Notes: generated by a model not told the origin, from the sequence alone. A stretch of DNA of 64,000 bases from Balanoglossus misakiensis (GCA_040954595.2 CM082581.2:6820001-6884000), one strand, 5' to 3'; counted from the first letter of the stretch, positions 25,401-39,801 are shown. Numbers and translations: made by a program.

Positions 25401-28400
25401 CCTGCATTCTCATGGATATTCTGCAGTCCTCAAAGACGTGCCACTTCCGAGAGTGTTGTTGTTGTTGTCGTCAAGGCCTGGCCGGTAATATGCAGGCAAC
25501 TTGTTTTTACAGAAGATCTTGGCACAAGTGAAGAATTCATACTCAAAATTATGGTAAATGTTGTAAGGTCATGCTTTGCTATGCTGCCCACTTTGATCTG
25601 TGGCACAGTTGTTATTTTTTGTTCTCAAGATCACAAGTTGACATATACTTGGTGAAATAACAGAATTAAGTTTACAGGTCGCATAGTCAACTTTAGGAGC
25701 CACTGTTTTCAACACATAAGTTTATAGACAGAATCCAGTATTTGTTGCCAAAACACTTGTAACATACATTTGATGGGTTAGTAATGTTGACAATTTTTGT
25801 ATGTTCCTGAAAAGATTTTGAGCCCAAAGAACAATTTCAAGAAGTACATGTATCATTTGAATTTGTTTAATATTTGATGGAATGACATTACACCAGGTAA
25901 TGTCTGAGTACGGTGCAGAGTATTCTCATATACTGTGCATGGTGTTAGAACTTTGACCATGAATCTTCAGATTTACTTTAAAAGGGTCCCCTTGATATTT
26001 CTGTCAGCTTTGTGTCATAATATTGCGTACATGTATATGTATAGAGCTCCTATTTCAATGAACTCACTGACCTCAGTGTTTGGGGGCCCATTGTGAGGGA
26101 ATTCCAGAATAGGCAAGTGAAATTCCCTGGCAGTCAAGAATCTCTTTCTGTTTTTTTCATTGGTGTGTGTAAAATTCAGGCAGATGTTCAAGTTGATAGT
26201 AATGTAATTCTTGTAAAGGCAGTAATATTCTCCTGTCCAGGGAAATGGTACATGGAAGTATTTCCATCTTGGGTATCCCGTGTGAATCCCAGAGGACATT
26301 GACAAGCGCCACTGATCATGATTATCATCATGTGTGACTTGTTTACAGCTTGAGGTTTTTCTCCCAGTGAATTGACACACTTTTTCTGCTTTCTGTGATC
26401 CGTGATAAATGTGAAATGCAATCCGTCAGCGTAATGCAAACCCACAGCGTACATTTCTATCTTGATTTGCTTTCTAAGTGCATTTTGCAGTGGAGTCCAG
26501 TAGTTTGTATTGTCTTTGCTCAGGCCAGCATATTTTTGTTGAGAGTTATTAGATTAGTTTATTAAAATTAAAAAGCCAGTTTTTGGTGATTTCTCAATTT
26601 TCTGTAAAAAGGGATAGCCATATAATATGACATGCCAAATTGTATTATGTATAGAGCTGAGTAATCCCATTTCGTCAGTGATTTTTATGCGTTGTGCAGC
26701 GTATACCATCCCCAAACCCACTACTTTCCAAATTGGCATATTGTTTACCTGGAGGTGAAAATTTATGTCAAGGACGGTTATTTTTATACACTGTTCATTT
26801 AAAACCCTATCAGCTGCTGCAAATCTGTCGTTTGCAAATAAAGTGTAAAATATTGTGATTTTCATTTACAGTCACCACCTTCCCAGCCCTGCCATGTTCC
26901 CATGTTCAAAGATTCTAATATATATCCATCAATAGAAATATTATTGATTTTTGTCTAATGCAGTGTAGGCAATATTGACACATGTAATTCATTCCAATAA
27001 TCGATGTAAGAGACATATAACACGTACAACATGCAATCACAGATTATAAAGTAAGTTACTGACGTTTTCTCTTTGTTATCACAAATTTCCTGAATTATGA
27101 TGGGTACATGTGACACTGACACAGTTTGAATGACCCCTAATGAAATAAGTGGTAAGGTCACGCTTTGGCAGCCCTCCAAAACATTCTTGTGGTTTAGTGG
27201 CTTTGTACATACATGTAACATTAACACCATCAACTCTATCATCAGAAGAAGTATCCTGGTTCATACTGAAACTGTGAGTGTACGAATCATGTGTGTTAAA
27301 ACTTACGAAAGTATTGTGACATTGAAATGACCTGGTTAAAAGCAATGTCTTGGTTCTTCTCAGTTTCAAGGTCTGCCAAGGTCTTTGACTTGGTGCCAGG
27401 AATTCCTGTGGTTATCAAGTGTGTCCAGCTGAAATTTGAGATGAAAGTTACAGTTGTTGGAAACAAACAGACCATGTACATGTACTTGCTGGTTGATGTT
27501 CTCCTCCCCGTGGATTCATTCCTGGTTTGATCCAGTTCTTTTTCTGAAGGTTGATGGAAAGTGGGACCTTTTGTGCAAGGAAACTTAACATGAAGTCAAG
27601 TCTGTGGATAGCTGTGTCAAGCAAATCTCTGTAACTTGTAAGCAAATACACGTACATGTACATAGGTACAGTAATAATTTGTGTATGACTTATAACTGAA
27701 TTGACAGTTTCAGATGTAAGTACAGTGTCATATATTTATGTGCAGCACCTGTTATACAACTTATTCTAGAATTTGCTTCTGGATACTTTCTTTGAAGCTG
27801 GGGTTGCAGAGACCTGTTTCCTCAACATTGCAATCTTGTTTTGATACAGGTAGGATAGATTGCACAGAACACAAAAACTGTAGCCCCATTACTTGATCCT
27901 GGGGACTGTCGGGGATTTCTCTGCTGTTTCCCCTATCGTCAAGTGGCACCTTGAAAACTTGTACGAGTGCCAAGTCAGCTATTGAAATCTGTGATGAACA
28001 CCACATCGAGTGATTAAGTATTGAAAAATGCTACCAGCTATACTAGGAAAGCTGACTCATGTCGTGTTTGGTGCTGTTTTTTGTATGTTTGCAGTGCTTT
28101 CGTTATGTTATACTGGGACGTCTTTACGAGTTACGAAACCGTTTGTAAAGTCTGATGTATACATTCTGGTATGCTGCTTTCAACATGAATAGTTATAGAA
28201 ATCTACTTGTATTCTAAGAATCAACCTCATAAAAACACAGCGATGGAGGATATTAGAGCTGACACATTTCATTCTTGTTTTTTTATCAATTTCCTCTTTT
28301 ATGTTAGTGGCTTTGTGCTTTCATGGTGTCTTGACATTACTGATTTCGAGATTCCCAGTGTATGTATGATCATGGATCTGTGATTCTGCTACTTGTCCCG

Positions 28401-31400
28401 GAAAATCTTAACACACTGTGTACTCATTTCCAATCACTGTACGCATTTACAATGTAGTGTCATCATCAATCAGTTTACTGAGTGACACACATGTGCATGT
28501 TCGCATGAGGTACAGTGTCTGTGTCTCCTGTAATTCTCTGATGCCTCGCCAGTCATACCTCTGGCGATATGAAGCCCCTGTCGGAGTGCTTTGATGTCGA
28601 TACCCATTCCTTTAACTCAGCCAAAGAGCAAATAAACACTGGGAATCAATTTTAAAGGGACGGCCTTGCGGAATAACTGTTTGTGACTGGCCTCTGACAT
28701 AAAAATGTTATGTGGCCACTCCACTGAAAAATAGTCTTAGAATAAGCCTACTTTAACTGTCGGGGAACACGTTTTAAAAGTTTGCCATTTCCACTTATTG
28801 AGGAACACTAAAAATCCTGTAAAAGTCAGATTACACTTGTTTTTGCAAGTGTCAGTGCCCCCTGTGATTGAAACTTGAATCGGGAATACCAGTAACAGAA
28901 AATCCCTGATCAAGTGACATTGTCTTGGTTGCCAGTTAGAAACTCCATCACTGCCAAGAATTGTCCTTTAATATCATTGTGTCATCAGTAAGGAGAATTG
29001 ACTTCATTTATAAAAAACTTCTGACATGTACATGTAATCACGTTTTGGATGCGTTTTTATTTTTCTCTCGACCCAGGAATGCGACATTGAAAACTTGGTT
29101 GATGAGCTGTGTACCCGACTGAAGAGTCTGCAAGCAGAGCAGTCGGCTGGGAATAGCCTGGTGCCTAGTCATCGAGATTTACACAGCTGTGATTCCGACA
29201 GCGAGTGTTTAGACTCACCTGACAATGAGGCCGAGGGGTAAGAAGCAATCATTTGTAGTGATTTTTTGTGTGTGTGTAGTGTGTTGTGCCATTGGTGTAA
29301 AGGTAGTATTTAACTTGCATTGAGATATATAATCAATGCCACATCATGTTCACATACTGCCGCTGTGTTGTCATCACAGCTGATGTGTTGACAGTTGGAT
29401 TATCTTGTTGTGTGAACCTTAATTGAACACACAGCGAATCAAATCCTTTATTTTGACATGAATGGTTATAAGCTTGGTGAGTGATTGTTTGAAAAGTCAG
29501 CGGAAGTCAAAATTAGTTTCAGCATATCTATGTAGGATTACTCTTACAGGTATCATGGGCTTCATGCACTAATACCAATATCCAATTGCTTTAAAATGCC
29601 AGCTTACAGAGGATGATAAAAATGTATGTGGGTATTGACTGAAAAAATTGAGAATTTTTAAATAGAAAAGTCACTTTCGGTGATATTTTATAAATGAGGG
29701 ATATTTATCGAGCAGTTTTAATATTCTAGTTTATTCAAGAATTCCTGATAACTTCAAAAGACTTGCCTGTTCTTTGTGTGGCTGTCAATAGCTCCCCTAC
29801 TTGGCGCCTCTGACAGATTAAAGTGTCCAAGGATTTTGCTGCCAGTAATTGAAGTACATGTATATGACACAGTAGTCAGCAAGAGCTTCGAGCTGTCAAT
29901 CTGACAACCTGAACAAGGAAATAAAGAAAATACCTAACAATTGTTGCATGGAAAATACAATAATGCAAGGTTACAGTGTGCATCACATCAAAGGAGGAAT
30001 AATTTCACGATATGTGTGAGGGCACTGTTGCCTTGAAGATTAAAATATGATTTCATATCTGTCAAGGTAACACAGAAGACAGAAAAGCCTACATCTCTGT
30101 CTTATACGCATGCAAGCAAGGTGACTACAATTCTCCAGATTCAGTTTTACTCGTCATTTTCAAAAGCTTATAAAACTTAATGAATATTCCTTTGCAATAT
30201 GCCAGTAGAACTGAAATCAAGTGTGTAAATTTTAAATATAGTCAGCCATCTGAAAGAATAATTTATATTCTCCCAAGGATATTGACTTATCACAAACCAC
30301 TAGACATTATTAACCAATCTATCAAGTATAAGATACAGTAGTCCCAGTGAATGCTGCTCTCTGTGGTGTTATTTAGGATTTTTTATTGGCAAGCCATAAC
30401 AGTTTTGTGCACTCCGACAAAGATATACAGCACATCTCTATTAAAAGTATTTGCTATAAAGGGGGGCATATCGAATACACTGACCCCAAAGAAGGCAGCT
30501 TCTGTAATTGGATTAAAACGGAGTACAATACACTGGTACTGTTAGCTTAATTGATTTCTTTTGAAGCTCGTGAATTCAAATTGCTCTTTTCACAGTTATT
30601 GTATTTATAGCTGTGATTGGATTTCACTTGATTCAAAACAATACATGTATAGGTTGCCTGCCTATTTTGCAAGTCCCTGCAACCGTCGACCCTTGAGCAA
30701 TCCAGGGTCTATGTTTTAGCAGCTGTCTGTTCATATTCAGATGATGTGTTTTGAATAATTGGCATACTCTGTGACACAAGTATGTTTTGATTGATCAAGT
30801 GTTGCTTCTTTGCCTTGCAATATCAGATTCTTCATTACTATTAAAATTACATAATGACACTTTTCTTTTGTGTTTGTCTCCTTGCCTACGCAGGTATTAC
30901 GAAGCCTTTCCAGCTCTGAGCGATAAAACCAACCTGATGCCTCCGGAGCCCAAACCATGGGGATCTTCTTGGGCCAGCCGGTGTCGGGGTGATTCCTCAG
31001 CGGACAAGTCTCCCGAGAGAAACGACGGCAGCAAGCTCCCCCGCGAGTCTCTGAACAACAACAACAAGCAGTCGAGGAAGAGCAAGTCGGCATCCATGTC
31101 CAGGAACAGCACCACTCCGACGCGAAGACATCAGCGCAAGTACAGTCTGCCGGAGAACACCCTGGTGCTGCCCAAGAGTCCAGGGCCCAGTCAGCGTGCC
31201 GGCTGCCAGAAAGCCAAAACCTCGAGGGAGTCGATTCGCCGAGGAAATGATAAGGTCCCTGGAAAGGAAGCTGGCAGCGCTAGACAGGGAAATCCGGACG
31301 TCACAGCCGGCACTGGTGTGGAAGAGATGGGGAAACGCATCGGCAAGAACGGCACTTTTGAGGGCTTGTTTGTCCCCTCGACCCAGGAGGACCTGAAGTG

Positions 31401-34400
31401 GTACACCGACCCCATGGGGGACATCTTCACCCCGACCACCACCAAGAGCAAGCTGCAGACCCTGTACAAGCTGAGCGAGGCCGACATCGCGGCGAAGGTG
31501 GAGGAGGATCTGAGCGACACGGCCCAGGCCCTGGTGGAGAGCCTGTGTCAGGAGGCGATATCAGAAGCCATGAAGTCGGAGCATGTTCTCGCGCAGTTCC
31601 AGGATGCAAAGGCGAGTGTGGTGGAGGAGCCCTCTACAAAAGACGTCGAGGGTGAAACTTCGTCGAGTCAGGAACCGTTCATGGTGGAGAATGTGGTTGA
31701 GAAAGTCGCAGAGGATGCCGTGAAATCGCCAGACAGCACGCCGTGGAATGTGCCCGACAGAGAGACGGCAGGGAACGCAGAGATGTTGGTCGGAAACTTG
31801 GAAAGTTGTGTTGCTACTGCAGAGGACAAGCTATTAACCGAGAGTGTCAGGGATAACGATTGCAAACGGTCGGACACCGAAACCAGTCCGACTGTGGAGG
31901 ATTTATTCGGAGCGTTCCGGGTCAACTTAGCTGCTATTTGGGACGACCGTAGCCCAGACATTTCTAGCAGCGAGCCCACTTGGACGTCTCCGATACCGAC
32001 CGAGTGCGAACAGAGCCAGCAGAGTGAAAGCCAACTGCCCTACAGTTGTTTCGACAGCAGCGTTGAGTGTTTCACCGATGACGGCACGTCTGTCGGGTAT
32101 CTGAAGTCACCCATTGAGAAACTTCAATATCAGGAAAGCGGAAGCAGGGACACCTCGGTGATCTCCAGCCCCGATTCAGACTTCAAACTGTCGGACGCCA
32201 GGAACGCCGGGATGGACGGCGTGTGGTCGTCGCAGACCCCGTCCTTGTACGAGAAACCCCAAGTGCACGTTCTTGATAGCGAGGAGATCTTGAACGAGAG
32301 TGACTTTCAGAGAACATTGAACATAGACGCCTCTTGGCATTGTATCAATGCTAACACGTCGCCGTTTAATCAGACCACGAACACTCAAAGAGACAGTACG
32401 GACTCTAGTGTGTGGGATGTAAATAGCGCGTTGTGGTCGACCTATGACCTGGAGCCCAGTTGGATACAGCCTCCCAAGTTTGTCACCACAAACAACAACA
32501 ACAACTACAAGTCGGACGTCGACGCTGACTTGCTGCAGCAACAGCAGACGGGCTTCATTCCTGGAGGTGTGTACGGCAATATTAGTCTCCAAGCAAGTGC
32601 CCAGCTGAATGTGGAAAGCAATCAGAGGAGCCAGAGCAGCAGCCCTGCTGCCGCCGGCGGCGGCGACGACGACAGTAAAGAGATCTGGGAATCCGGCTGT
32701 GTTGGCCGGCACTTCCCGCCCTCGAGCCGGAACTCGTCGCGGTTTGTGTTTGCTCAGGAAAGATCCCAGCCCGAGCTGGAAGAGGTGCAGTCGTTCGACT
32801 TCGGCAACAGGACTACTTCTCGGTTTCATTTTGCTCAGGGATGCACACCGGTGGACGGCGACTGCCGGGAAGGTCGCGGCCAGACCGCGGAGGAGCCTGG
32901 CAGCGGCGAACAGGAACCCCTCGGGGATGTGTGCTTGCCGTTCGATGATGGCGAAGTGTTGGACTTATCCGCGTTGGAAAAGATTGGGGAGTTGCATACT
33001 CTTGCCCTGCAGGAAACTCTCGAGATGGAGCCATGCAACGGACAGGAGCACGAGTACGACGAGTCGTTTCTGATCGACTCCGAGAAGGACAAGGTGTCTT
33101 ATCCTCACCAGAGTGCCACATTTACATATCACAAAGGTGCTTTCACAAAAATCATTCCCAAAAGCCGGACTGAACCCATCATTGCCGGGTCCAGCTGGTC
33201 TGGTCCCATCGGCAGAGGCCGGGCTTTTGGACCCTTTCAGTTCGCCGACGGCGCCCACGGCTCCTTCTCCAAGCAGATGCTGGCCTGGGAGAACCTGCTG
33301 ATCTCCCCCAAGACCCACTTCAAGCCCATCAAGGAGAGCTTCTCCTCGGAGTCTCCCTTCGAGTGCGAGGATCAGCACGGCGGCAGCGCCAAGAACAGCT
33401 ACGCGGACGCCCAGCAGCACCACGGACTGGCGGACATCTACGGGGGTTTCGGACCACGCTTTGCGCACAGCGCCCCGGACTCGGCCGGTTGTAGGCCCGA
33501 CCCCAAGCTGAAGTACTTCCTCAGCCAGTACACCCAGCGGTGGTCGACCGGCAGCGACGACGCGGAAATAGTGACTTACACGTCCCACATGCCCATGTCG
33601 GAAATCAAGAAACATGTCGGCATTTGCTCCGAGGCCGCTGCGGTGACCGACGGTGGAAGCATACGCGTGCCCAAACACAAAGCAGGTGAAACAACAACAA
33701 AAGGGAGCGTGGTAGTGAAGCAAGCGAGCATCGGGGGATTGTTTGGCGTTGATCAAGATACGAGTTTGCCTGAAGACACGGAAAGTCATTTGTTTAAAAT
33801 TCAAGACAACATGGAGTGTGCTGCTCTGCCTATGGAACATGAGGATCATGTATGTTTAACGTTGTTCCCCAAACTCACTTCACATTATTAAAGTAGAATG
33901 TTTTACTTAGGATGAAAAGAATATGCAGGACCTTCTAGATGAGATGAGGTCATATTACATGTGTACAATGTATGCATAACTTTTAGATGATCTCAGTTAG
34001 AAGGACACAAACCAAACCTCTGTTCTACAATATGTGAGATGTCACTCTCAAAGACCACAGAACAAAAATGCAGGAGATATCAAGTTTGTGTCCTTATTTT
34101 CCCTTTAACGTGAAATATGATTTAAAATTCTTTCTTTTGCTGCATAGATGTTTCCTTTTGAAGGAGATGTTACAACACTGGATGGTTCCTTTGATGCAAA
34201 CCAAATGGTGTTCTCCTTTGATCTTGAACGAGAATGGATGAAGGCAACTCACCCTGACATTTACAAGAGGAAGAAGCCAAAGAAAGGTAATTAAACCCTT
34301 TCACCCCCCTCCCCCATTTCCCTGTATACAGGTCCAACTTCACCATGTAAAACAATGGGTTTGGTCCAAACCATTGTGGTGAAAGGGTTAAAAACAGATG

Positions 34401-35439
34401 TAGGATATATATTCATTGTCTGTATACATTTTGCATATATCACGTATTACTGAACAGAATCGATTAAATTCCTGTCTTCTTTTATTTTATATTTTGAAGG
34501 AAACCAACAGGAACTGGTCCCATTTATGCGCTCTGTAAATTTAACCAAAATAAAAGTGCACATCTGCATCTCACTGTGTTCTCTCTCTCTGTAGGCTATT
34601 CAAAAAAACCATGCAGCTTTTACCTGGAAGGTAGCTGTCATCGGGCCGACTGTAAGTTTGCTCATGATCTCACGAACATTACTTGTCGTTTTTGGGAAGA
34701 AGGTAGCTGCTTTAAAGGGATGGACTGCCCTTTCCTACATGGCTATCCCAGGTAAGCAAAGTTAACGCATCCTACAAATGTATGTGAGGCTCATCAGCTT
34801 CCTGTTTTCACATAGTCCACAGATTGCATTAAAGGGAAGTACAATGTCAATCAATAGGTCACTTTCATGACCCCTGTGTGACCTTTACATCCTGAGATTT
34901 TGTTGGTATGAGTTTTAATTACGAAATTAAACTTAATTGTGCACTCTAAACTCATCCCAGAAAACTTTTTAAAAAAATACCGTACTGTTTCTTCTTCAGT
35001 GAACAGATTACTCCATGTGACAGTCAAGATGGCTCAAAACCCAATTCATTTACATTAGATACTGACAATTTTCCAGAACTGCCTAAATCTTCAACGGTAA
35101 GTGTCCACACAAATCTCTCTTTTTAGTATAGAAAGCAGCATTAGTACTCTGGTGGCCGATTACCACCAGTGGCCATAGTTGGCCCTCTTTTGTTTTTAGC
35201 AGTGGTCTATCAGGGCACATGCTCAGTAGTGTATCGCTCACTCTGATGTTGGTTTCATATGATTGTTCTCGCAGGACAAGAGTTCATCTTCAAACGAGAG
35301 TACACCCCCTGGTACACTACGCAGACGAGGCAAAGGTGTTCCAATCAAGAACGGCAAGAAGGCCCCAGTGCTCTCTTCCAAGTTAGGGGGAACCCAGCAC
35401 AAGAAGTCCCTACCCATCAATATCAACTACAAGAAGTAA
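22417..35439 (+). CDS. KIAA0232: KIAA0232 orthologue with C-terminal tandem CCCH zinc fingers (7 exons, 1315 aa)
   Basis: Coding exons 22417-22689, 29077-29237, 30894-33849, 34148-34286, 34595-34751, 35000-35096 and 35275-35439 join in frame (3948 nt). The exon with the start codon begins at an acceptor near 22002. Blocks recalled from vertebrate KIAA0232 are all present in order: MSLYTLPSVQSWLGHELE / GIDAMIYTRYILSIL (residues 1-35), ENLVDELCTRLKSLQ, GYYEAFPALSDK (145-156), KWYTDPMGDIFTPTTTKSKL (about 313), IPGGVYGNI and ISPKTHFKPI (about 948). The middle is Ser/Glu-rich and probably disordered. After a conserved-looking MFPFEGDVTTLDGSFDANQ block the last exons encode two CCCH fingers: CX7CX4CX3H (Cys1183-His1200) and CX7CX5CX3H (Cys1207-His1225). 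A DNFPELPKSS motif and a basic tail ending INYKK follow. Function is unknown; the fingers suggest RNA binding. I recall no CCCH fingers in the human protein (about 1395 aa). Confidence 0.9.
22690..29076 (+). other. KIAA0232 intron 1 (6.4 kb)
   Basis: AT-rich, low coding potential, with scattered TACATGTA words. Open frames of 60-120 codons on both strands (for example 25244-25531 and 26015-26380) have no domain, no paired splice sites and no composition shift, and are not called. The next intron (29238-30893) is similarly empty. Confidence 0.7.
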
Positions 35440-38400
35440 TGTTTTCTTTTTGAAAGATGTCAGATATAAATATAATCCAGCCACTTTTTTAGTGATGTGC
35501 AGTGTTGCGGTTGGGTTGTTATTTATTTATTTAGATCCTAGCATACTTAAGAACTTGAACTTTTGAAGTTAATTTTTTTTTCGGGCAAACTTGAACATGC
35601 AATTTTATCCATAGTCTTTATAATGCAATCACATGGAATTACTAACCCAGCAGCAGACACAGTAACTGGTCATTTTTGTATCGATACGTCATAAAGATAC
35701 TAGATTGGTGCGTTGGTGTTTTTGCCAGAGCAATATTCAGCTGCAAGAGTTAATTACAAAAAAAAAAGAAGTTTACTCCCCGAAAAGTTAAAAAACTAAA
35801 AATTGAAAACGCAACATGTCAACAATGCAAAGCTGTGAAGTGTGACTGAAAGTTGAATATAAATTTTAAAGAAACCTTTTTCACCTAGTGAGGGTTAAAC
35901 TTAAAAAGTTTTTCATGTGACAAAGCTGATCTCGAGCTTAAAAGTAATATAACCGGGGTCTCTAAAACTAGGCAGTATCTTCTTGCTAAACCTCATTGTA
36001 TTGTCCCTCCAGAGTCTTTGGTTAGGTTCATACCCTCACTAACATGCAACACGGATAGGCACTTCCTACGGTTGCTAGTATTCCTTGTTTTGTTTTTGTA
36101 TGTATTTTATCCTGGGAGAATGTCTCGTTATGTTGTGAACAGTTTATCTTAATTATGGACTCGTATCTGTTTTATTATCTTCGAGTTTGACTTTCTCCTT
36201 TGCTTTCACGGAGGAGAACATTTCTCTCTGCCTTATCTGTCCATGAGCTGTATCCCTGCCATAACTTTGTCCTTTCTATTGTTCGTTCTTTTTTCTTTTT
36301 TTTTTACATGTTTTTCCGTCTCCCATCGTCATATTTCTGTGTCTAGGTGGCAAAAGCGCCACTTGCTCCTATCCATTCATTCAGTTTTAGAAACTGTAGG
36401 GATATAAAGTCTCAAATTACACACTTCACAGAGTACATTTTGGACCTGAAAAAATTCCACTAAAAAAGAAACTCTTATTCAAAATATCAGTTTTACTCTT
36501 CCCATCATATTTTAATTACCAAAGGTAATAATTATTTTAAGCAATAAATCAAAAACATAAATGAGTGACTTACAAGTTTTCTTTACCCCAGAAAAAAAAA
36601 ATTATTTATTTTTATGGGTGTTTTTTTTTTCTTAAACCATATTGTAAGTTAAGGCAAGCGTTTGTGTTCGTTTTGACCGTTCTTCGCGCAAACAGGCTTC
36701 ATACATAAACACATACATGCAGACAAGGAGGCAAATCTCTTGCATTGATTTTGACCTTCCTCTTGCCATGCGCACAGAATGTGTAGGAGACTTGGTGTTT
36801 TGTGAAATCCCTTTGTCTTGGTGAATAACAACAGAGTCTGGTGAGCAGATGCTTCACCCAAAAAGAAGAAATTTTGTATCTGTGAATTGGAAAAGACAAA
36901 ATTCAGTGGAAAGGGTATCATGTAGGGATAGATTATCACTCAACTGTTGTAAACTCTTTTACAGCTAGAGTTTACTCTGAATCATTTCTATCCATGTTGT
37001 GTTTGTGCAGAAAGTGCCCTGCCTTCTGTCTGTCTGCTGGAGAAGTCTTTTTTTACCAAAGAAATTTCACATTAAAGAGTGTTACATGATAACGGTAATG
37101 ACTGTTGTTAATCAAGCAGTCTGAGTTGGTGCAGTTAACTCTTTCAGTCGTACCACAAGGAAGGAATTTCTTTTAAACAAGAAAAACAAAACAAAATAAA
37201 TAAAACAAAATAAAGGAAGAAAAACAAAAGATAAAAGTTAAAAAGGAAGAAAGAAAAAAAATGTTACAGTTTGTTGCATCATGTCAGTGAAGTATAGAGA
37301 ACTCTAACCCTGTCCCTCTAGTGATGTAAAGATGAATATTCAACCCACAGATCAGTACTTTTGAAGTACAAAAACTAACAAAAGCAGTAAACGCACGCAC
37401 AGATATTTATCATCAGTACTAATTAAATTTCACAGATAAAATGCTTTCAGTGTGAAGGTTAGCATAGAAGTAATTAGAATACAAAAGAAACTTGGTGGTC
37501 CTGTTTGAGGGCGCCATTCTTGCCAGTGTATTCGCGCCATCCCCGTCCTATAGTGCTAAACATTATTGCTGATGGTGCACATACTCACGTGATCATTTCA
37601 TGTTATTTGATTGATAATGTAGACCTGCTCAGTATAGTTTTGCAAATCCGACTGCATCATTTCTGAAATTACTTTGAAAATCTAAAAAATATATTGCCAA
37701 GTGATTTCGTTCTGTGTCTGTGTTTTGGTAATCTAAACTTGATAGAGTTCTTGAATTCTTGTTTAATCCTAAAGGTGGCATATAAAATAAGTCTGAAAAA
37801 AGTGAGTATTCCCGAAGTGTCTATGCAAAAATCCACAGCTGCCTTATAACGCTGCTTAGTCTAAAATATTACTGGCTATACTGTCGTGAATGGGGTGTTT
37901 ATGGTAATATAGTTTCCCTCAGATATGTTCCATAACAACTCGTGGAGTCTTAAAAATGGCCTTCACCTGAAAATAAACATAAGGGGAAATTTTGTACTTA
38001 CACAGTAAGTACCTATAAAATATGCTGTTATGATTTTGTCTTAAAAACGAACCACTTTACATTAGTAAATTTGCCCTTGCATGCTTCTTACAATTTTCAC
38101 AGCAATAACGTTCCAAAACATCATGTGGGTAACTGTAGCTAACCTAGCATAGGTGGCCCTATACCTTCAATACACAGGTAGTATTCTATTGAAATTGTAA
38201 CGTTTGTCTTGAAAAATCTGTCCTTAATAGGGATATGTCCTTAAGGACAGGTGGTTACTGTACATTATTTTATTGGAGTGTGTTGAATTTGAAATTGTTG
38301 ATCCTGTGAACACAGGGAGATAGTAATGTACAGTGTAATTTGAAGTTTGAATTTACATGTAATGCTCTTCGTTGAAACTTGTTTATTCCTTGGATAGATT

Positions 38401-38441
38401 TACAGCTGGCTATGGTGTGTAGAGTAGGAAATTTGTGTGTG

Positions 38442-38475
38442 CGTCTGTCTGTCTGTTTGTCTGCCTGCCTGCCTG
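38442..38475 (+). repeat. GTCT/GCCT tetranucleotide microsatellite
   Basis: GTCTGTCTGTCTGTTTGTCTGCCTGCCTGCCTG run of about 34 bp, with a shorter TTTGTCTGTCTGCA echo 50 bp downstream. It is part of the likely KIAA0232 3' UTR. Confidence 0.85.
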
Positions 38476-39015
38476 CACATACTTGTCTTGAGTTTTCATG
38501 TTTGTCTGTCTGCACATACATTTCCTGCACATGAGTATGTTGGTATGCGTGTTTCCACATGTGTATGTGTTTTGAGATGCTCCAATAACTTATATAAGCT
38601 TGTGATCTTATTAATATTTATAAAGATGTTATTATACCAGTCTAGCCAACTCACAGGTAACGGGGGTTGTTACTGTAATGCCATTTGTTTTTTATTTGCA
38701 TTATTATTATTTTTTTTGAAAGCTTAGATGGTACACCTCTTTAGCAAATTAGCCAGCCAACAAGACAATCATGAACCGTAGTATAGTTACAGATCTTTAA
38801 AAAATGTGAAATTGACATATTTATGTAAATAACTGTAAAATCTATGCAATTTGTTATTTATTCAAGTGAATTGTTTATTATTTTTCATCAGTAAATTTAT
38901 GTACATGTATTTCGTTATGGGTCATGTCTGTCTGTTTTAAGTTTTACAAGCGACACTGACCAGAGCTTATAATGAGAGCTGTGGTTTGTTCGTCTGTAAA
39001 GAATTCGAAATTTTA

Positions 39016-39095
39016 CGGGGGGAGGGGAGAAAGGGGGATGGTCAAGGGAAGAAGGGGGGGAAGACACTTCACAGAGGGTTGGAAGGGGGAGTGTG
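39016..39095 (+). repeat. G-rich tract with G-quadruplex potential
   Basis: Multiple runs of three or more G (GGGGGGAGGGG, AAAGGGGGATGG, AAGGGGGGG, GGAAGGGGGAG) within 80 bp, about 50-130 bp before the last AATAAA of the preceding gene. On a + strand transcript it could form an RNA quadruplex near the poly(A) site. Confidence 0.5.
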
Positions 39096-39801
39096 TCATG
39101 CAGGTGTTGGAGAAATAATTGTAATTGTAAAAAAATACAGAAAAAATAAATAAAATGAATTCAAGCAAACTGTATTTTGGTTTATATTGATTTTGAGGTG
39201 TTGTTTGTTGATTGCGTGGCTGTTGTGGGTAATGTGGGTTGGAGGCTACTGTATTGCGCACTTCTGGTCTGACCGCCAGTCACGTGGTATCGGTTACCCA
39301 ATGAGCACCAAGCGCCAAAGTTACTTGCCAACTCACGTTTCCAAACCATGTATTGCGCACTGCCTTTCACTTGTCTGTGCTTTCACAAATCTAGAATATT
39401 CATTATGAAACCTTTTGGAGCTTAGCCTGATTTCTCTTTTTTCCCGAAATTAATTATGTCGCATATTGAATTTAAGAGCACATCTCTGATTAATCTCTTG
39501 TCGATTTTATCAGTAATGAATAGAAATAAGCGAGAATTAATTCTTAGGCGAGTAAGAACAATGATTCGTGGGAATAGGTGTACATTCATCTTGATAATTA
39601 AATTTTATTTTGGTATAAGCACATTTAATTCTGATTTTGAATAGAGGAAAAAAATTTGCTCTCTCTCTCCCCGTGAAGCTCGATCGTGCTGTGGCTTTTC
39701 AACCCGCGTTGGTTTGGTGGACCTCAGTCGACAGAGGAAAAAAAGTTGCTCTATATTTTTCAATTGGCAACTTAAAGATTGGACAAATTTGAAACAGTGC
39801 A

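Larger units (their letters stand above)
35440..39170 (+). other. Probable long 3' UTR of KIAA0232 and intergenic spacer
   Basis: No coding exon is seen. Possible poly(A) hexamers occur at 36543 (CAATAAAT), in an A-rich purine tract around 37165-37261, and most convincingly as overlapping AATAAATAAAATG at about 39145-39154. This last site would give a 3' UTR of about 3.7 kb. A GTCT/GCCT microsatellite lies at 38442-38475 and a G-rich tract at 39016-39095. Confidence 0.45.

Noticed and set aside
26015-26380. 121-codon minus-strand ORF in KIAA0232 intron 1
   Set aside because: No domain, no conserved composition, in an intron with many similar chance frames.
32176-33849. Long antisense ORFs (217 and 294 codons) opposite KIAA0232 exon 3
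   Set aside because: Shadows of a GC-rich, codon-biased coding exon; no independent start or splice signals.
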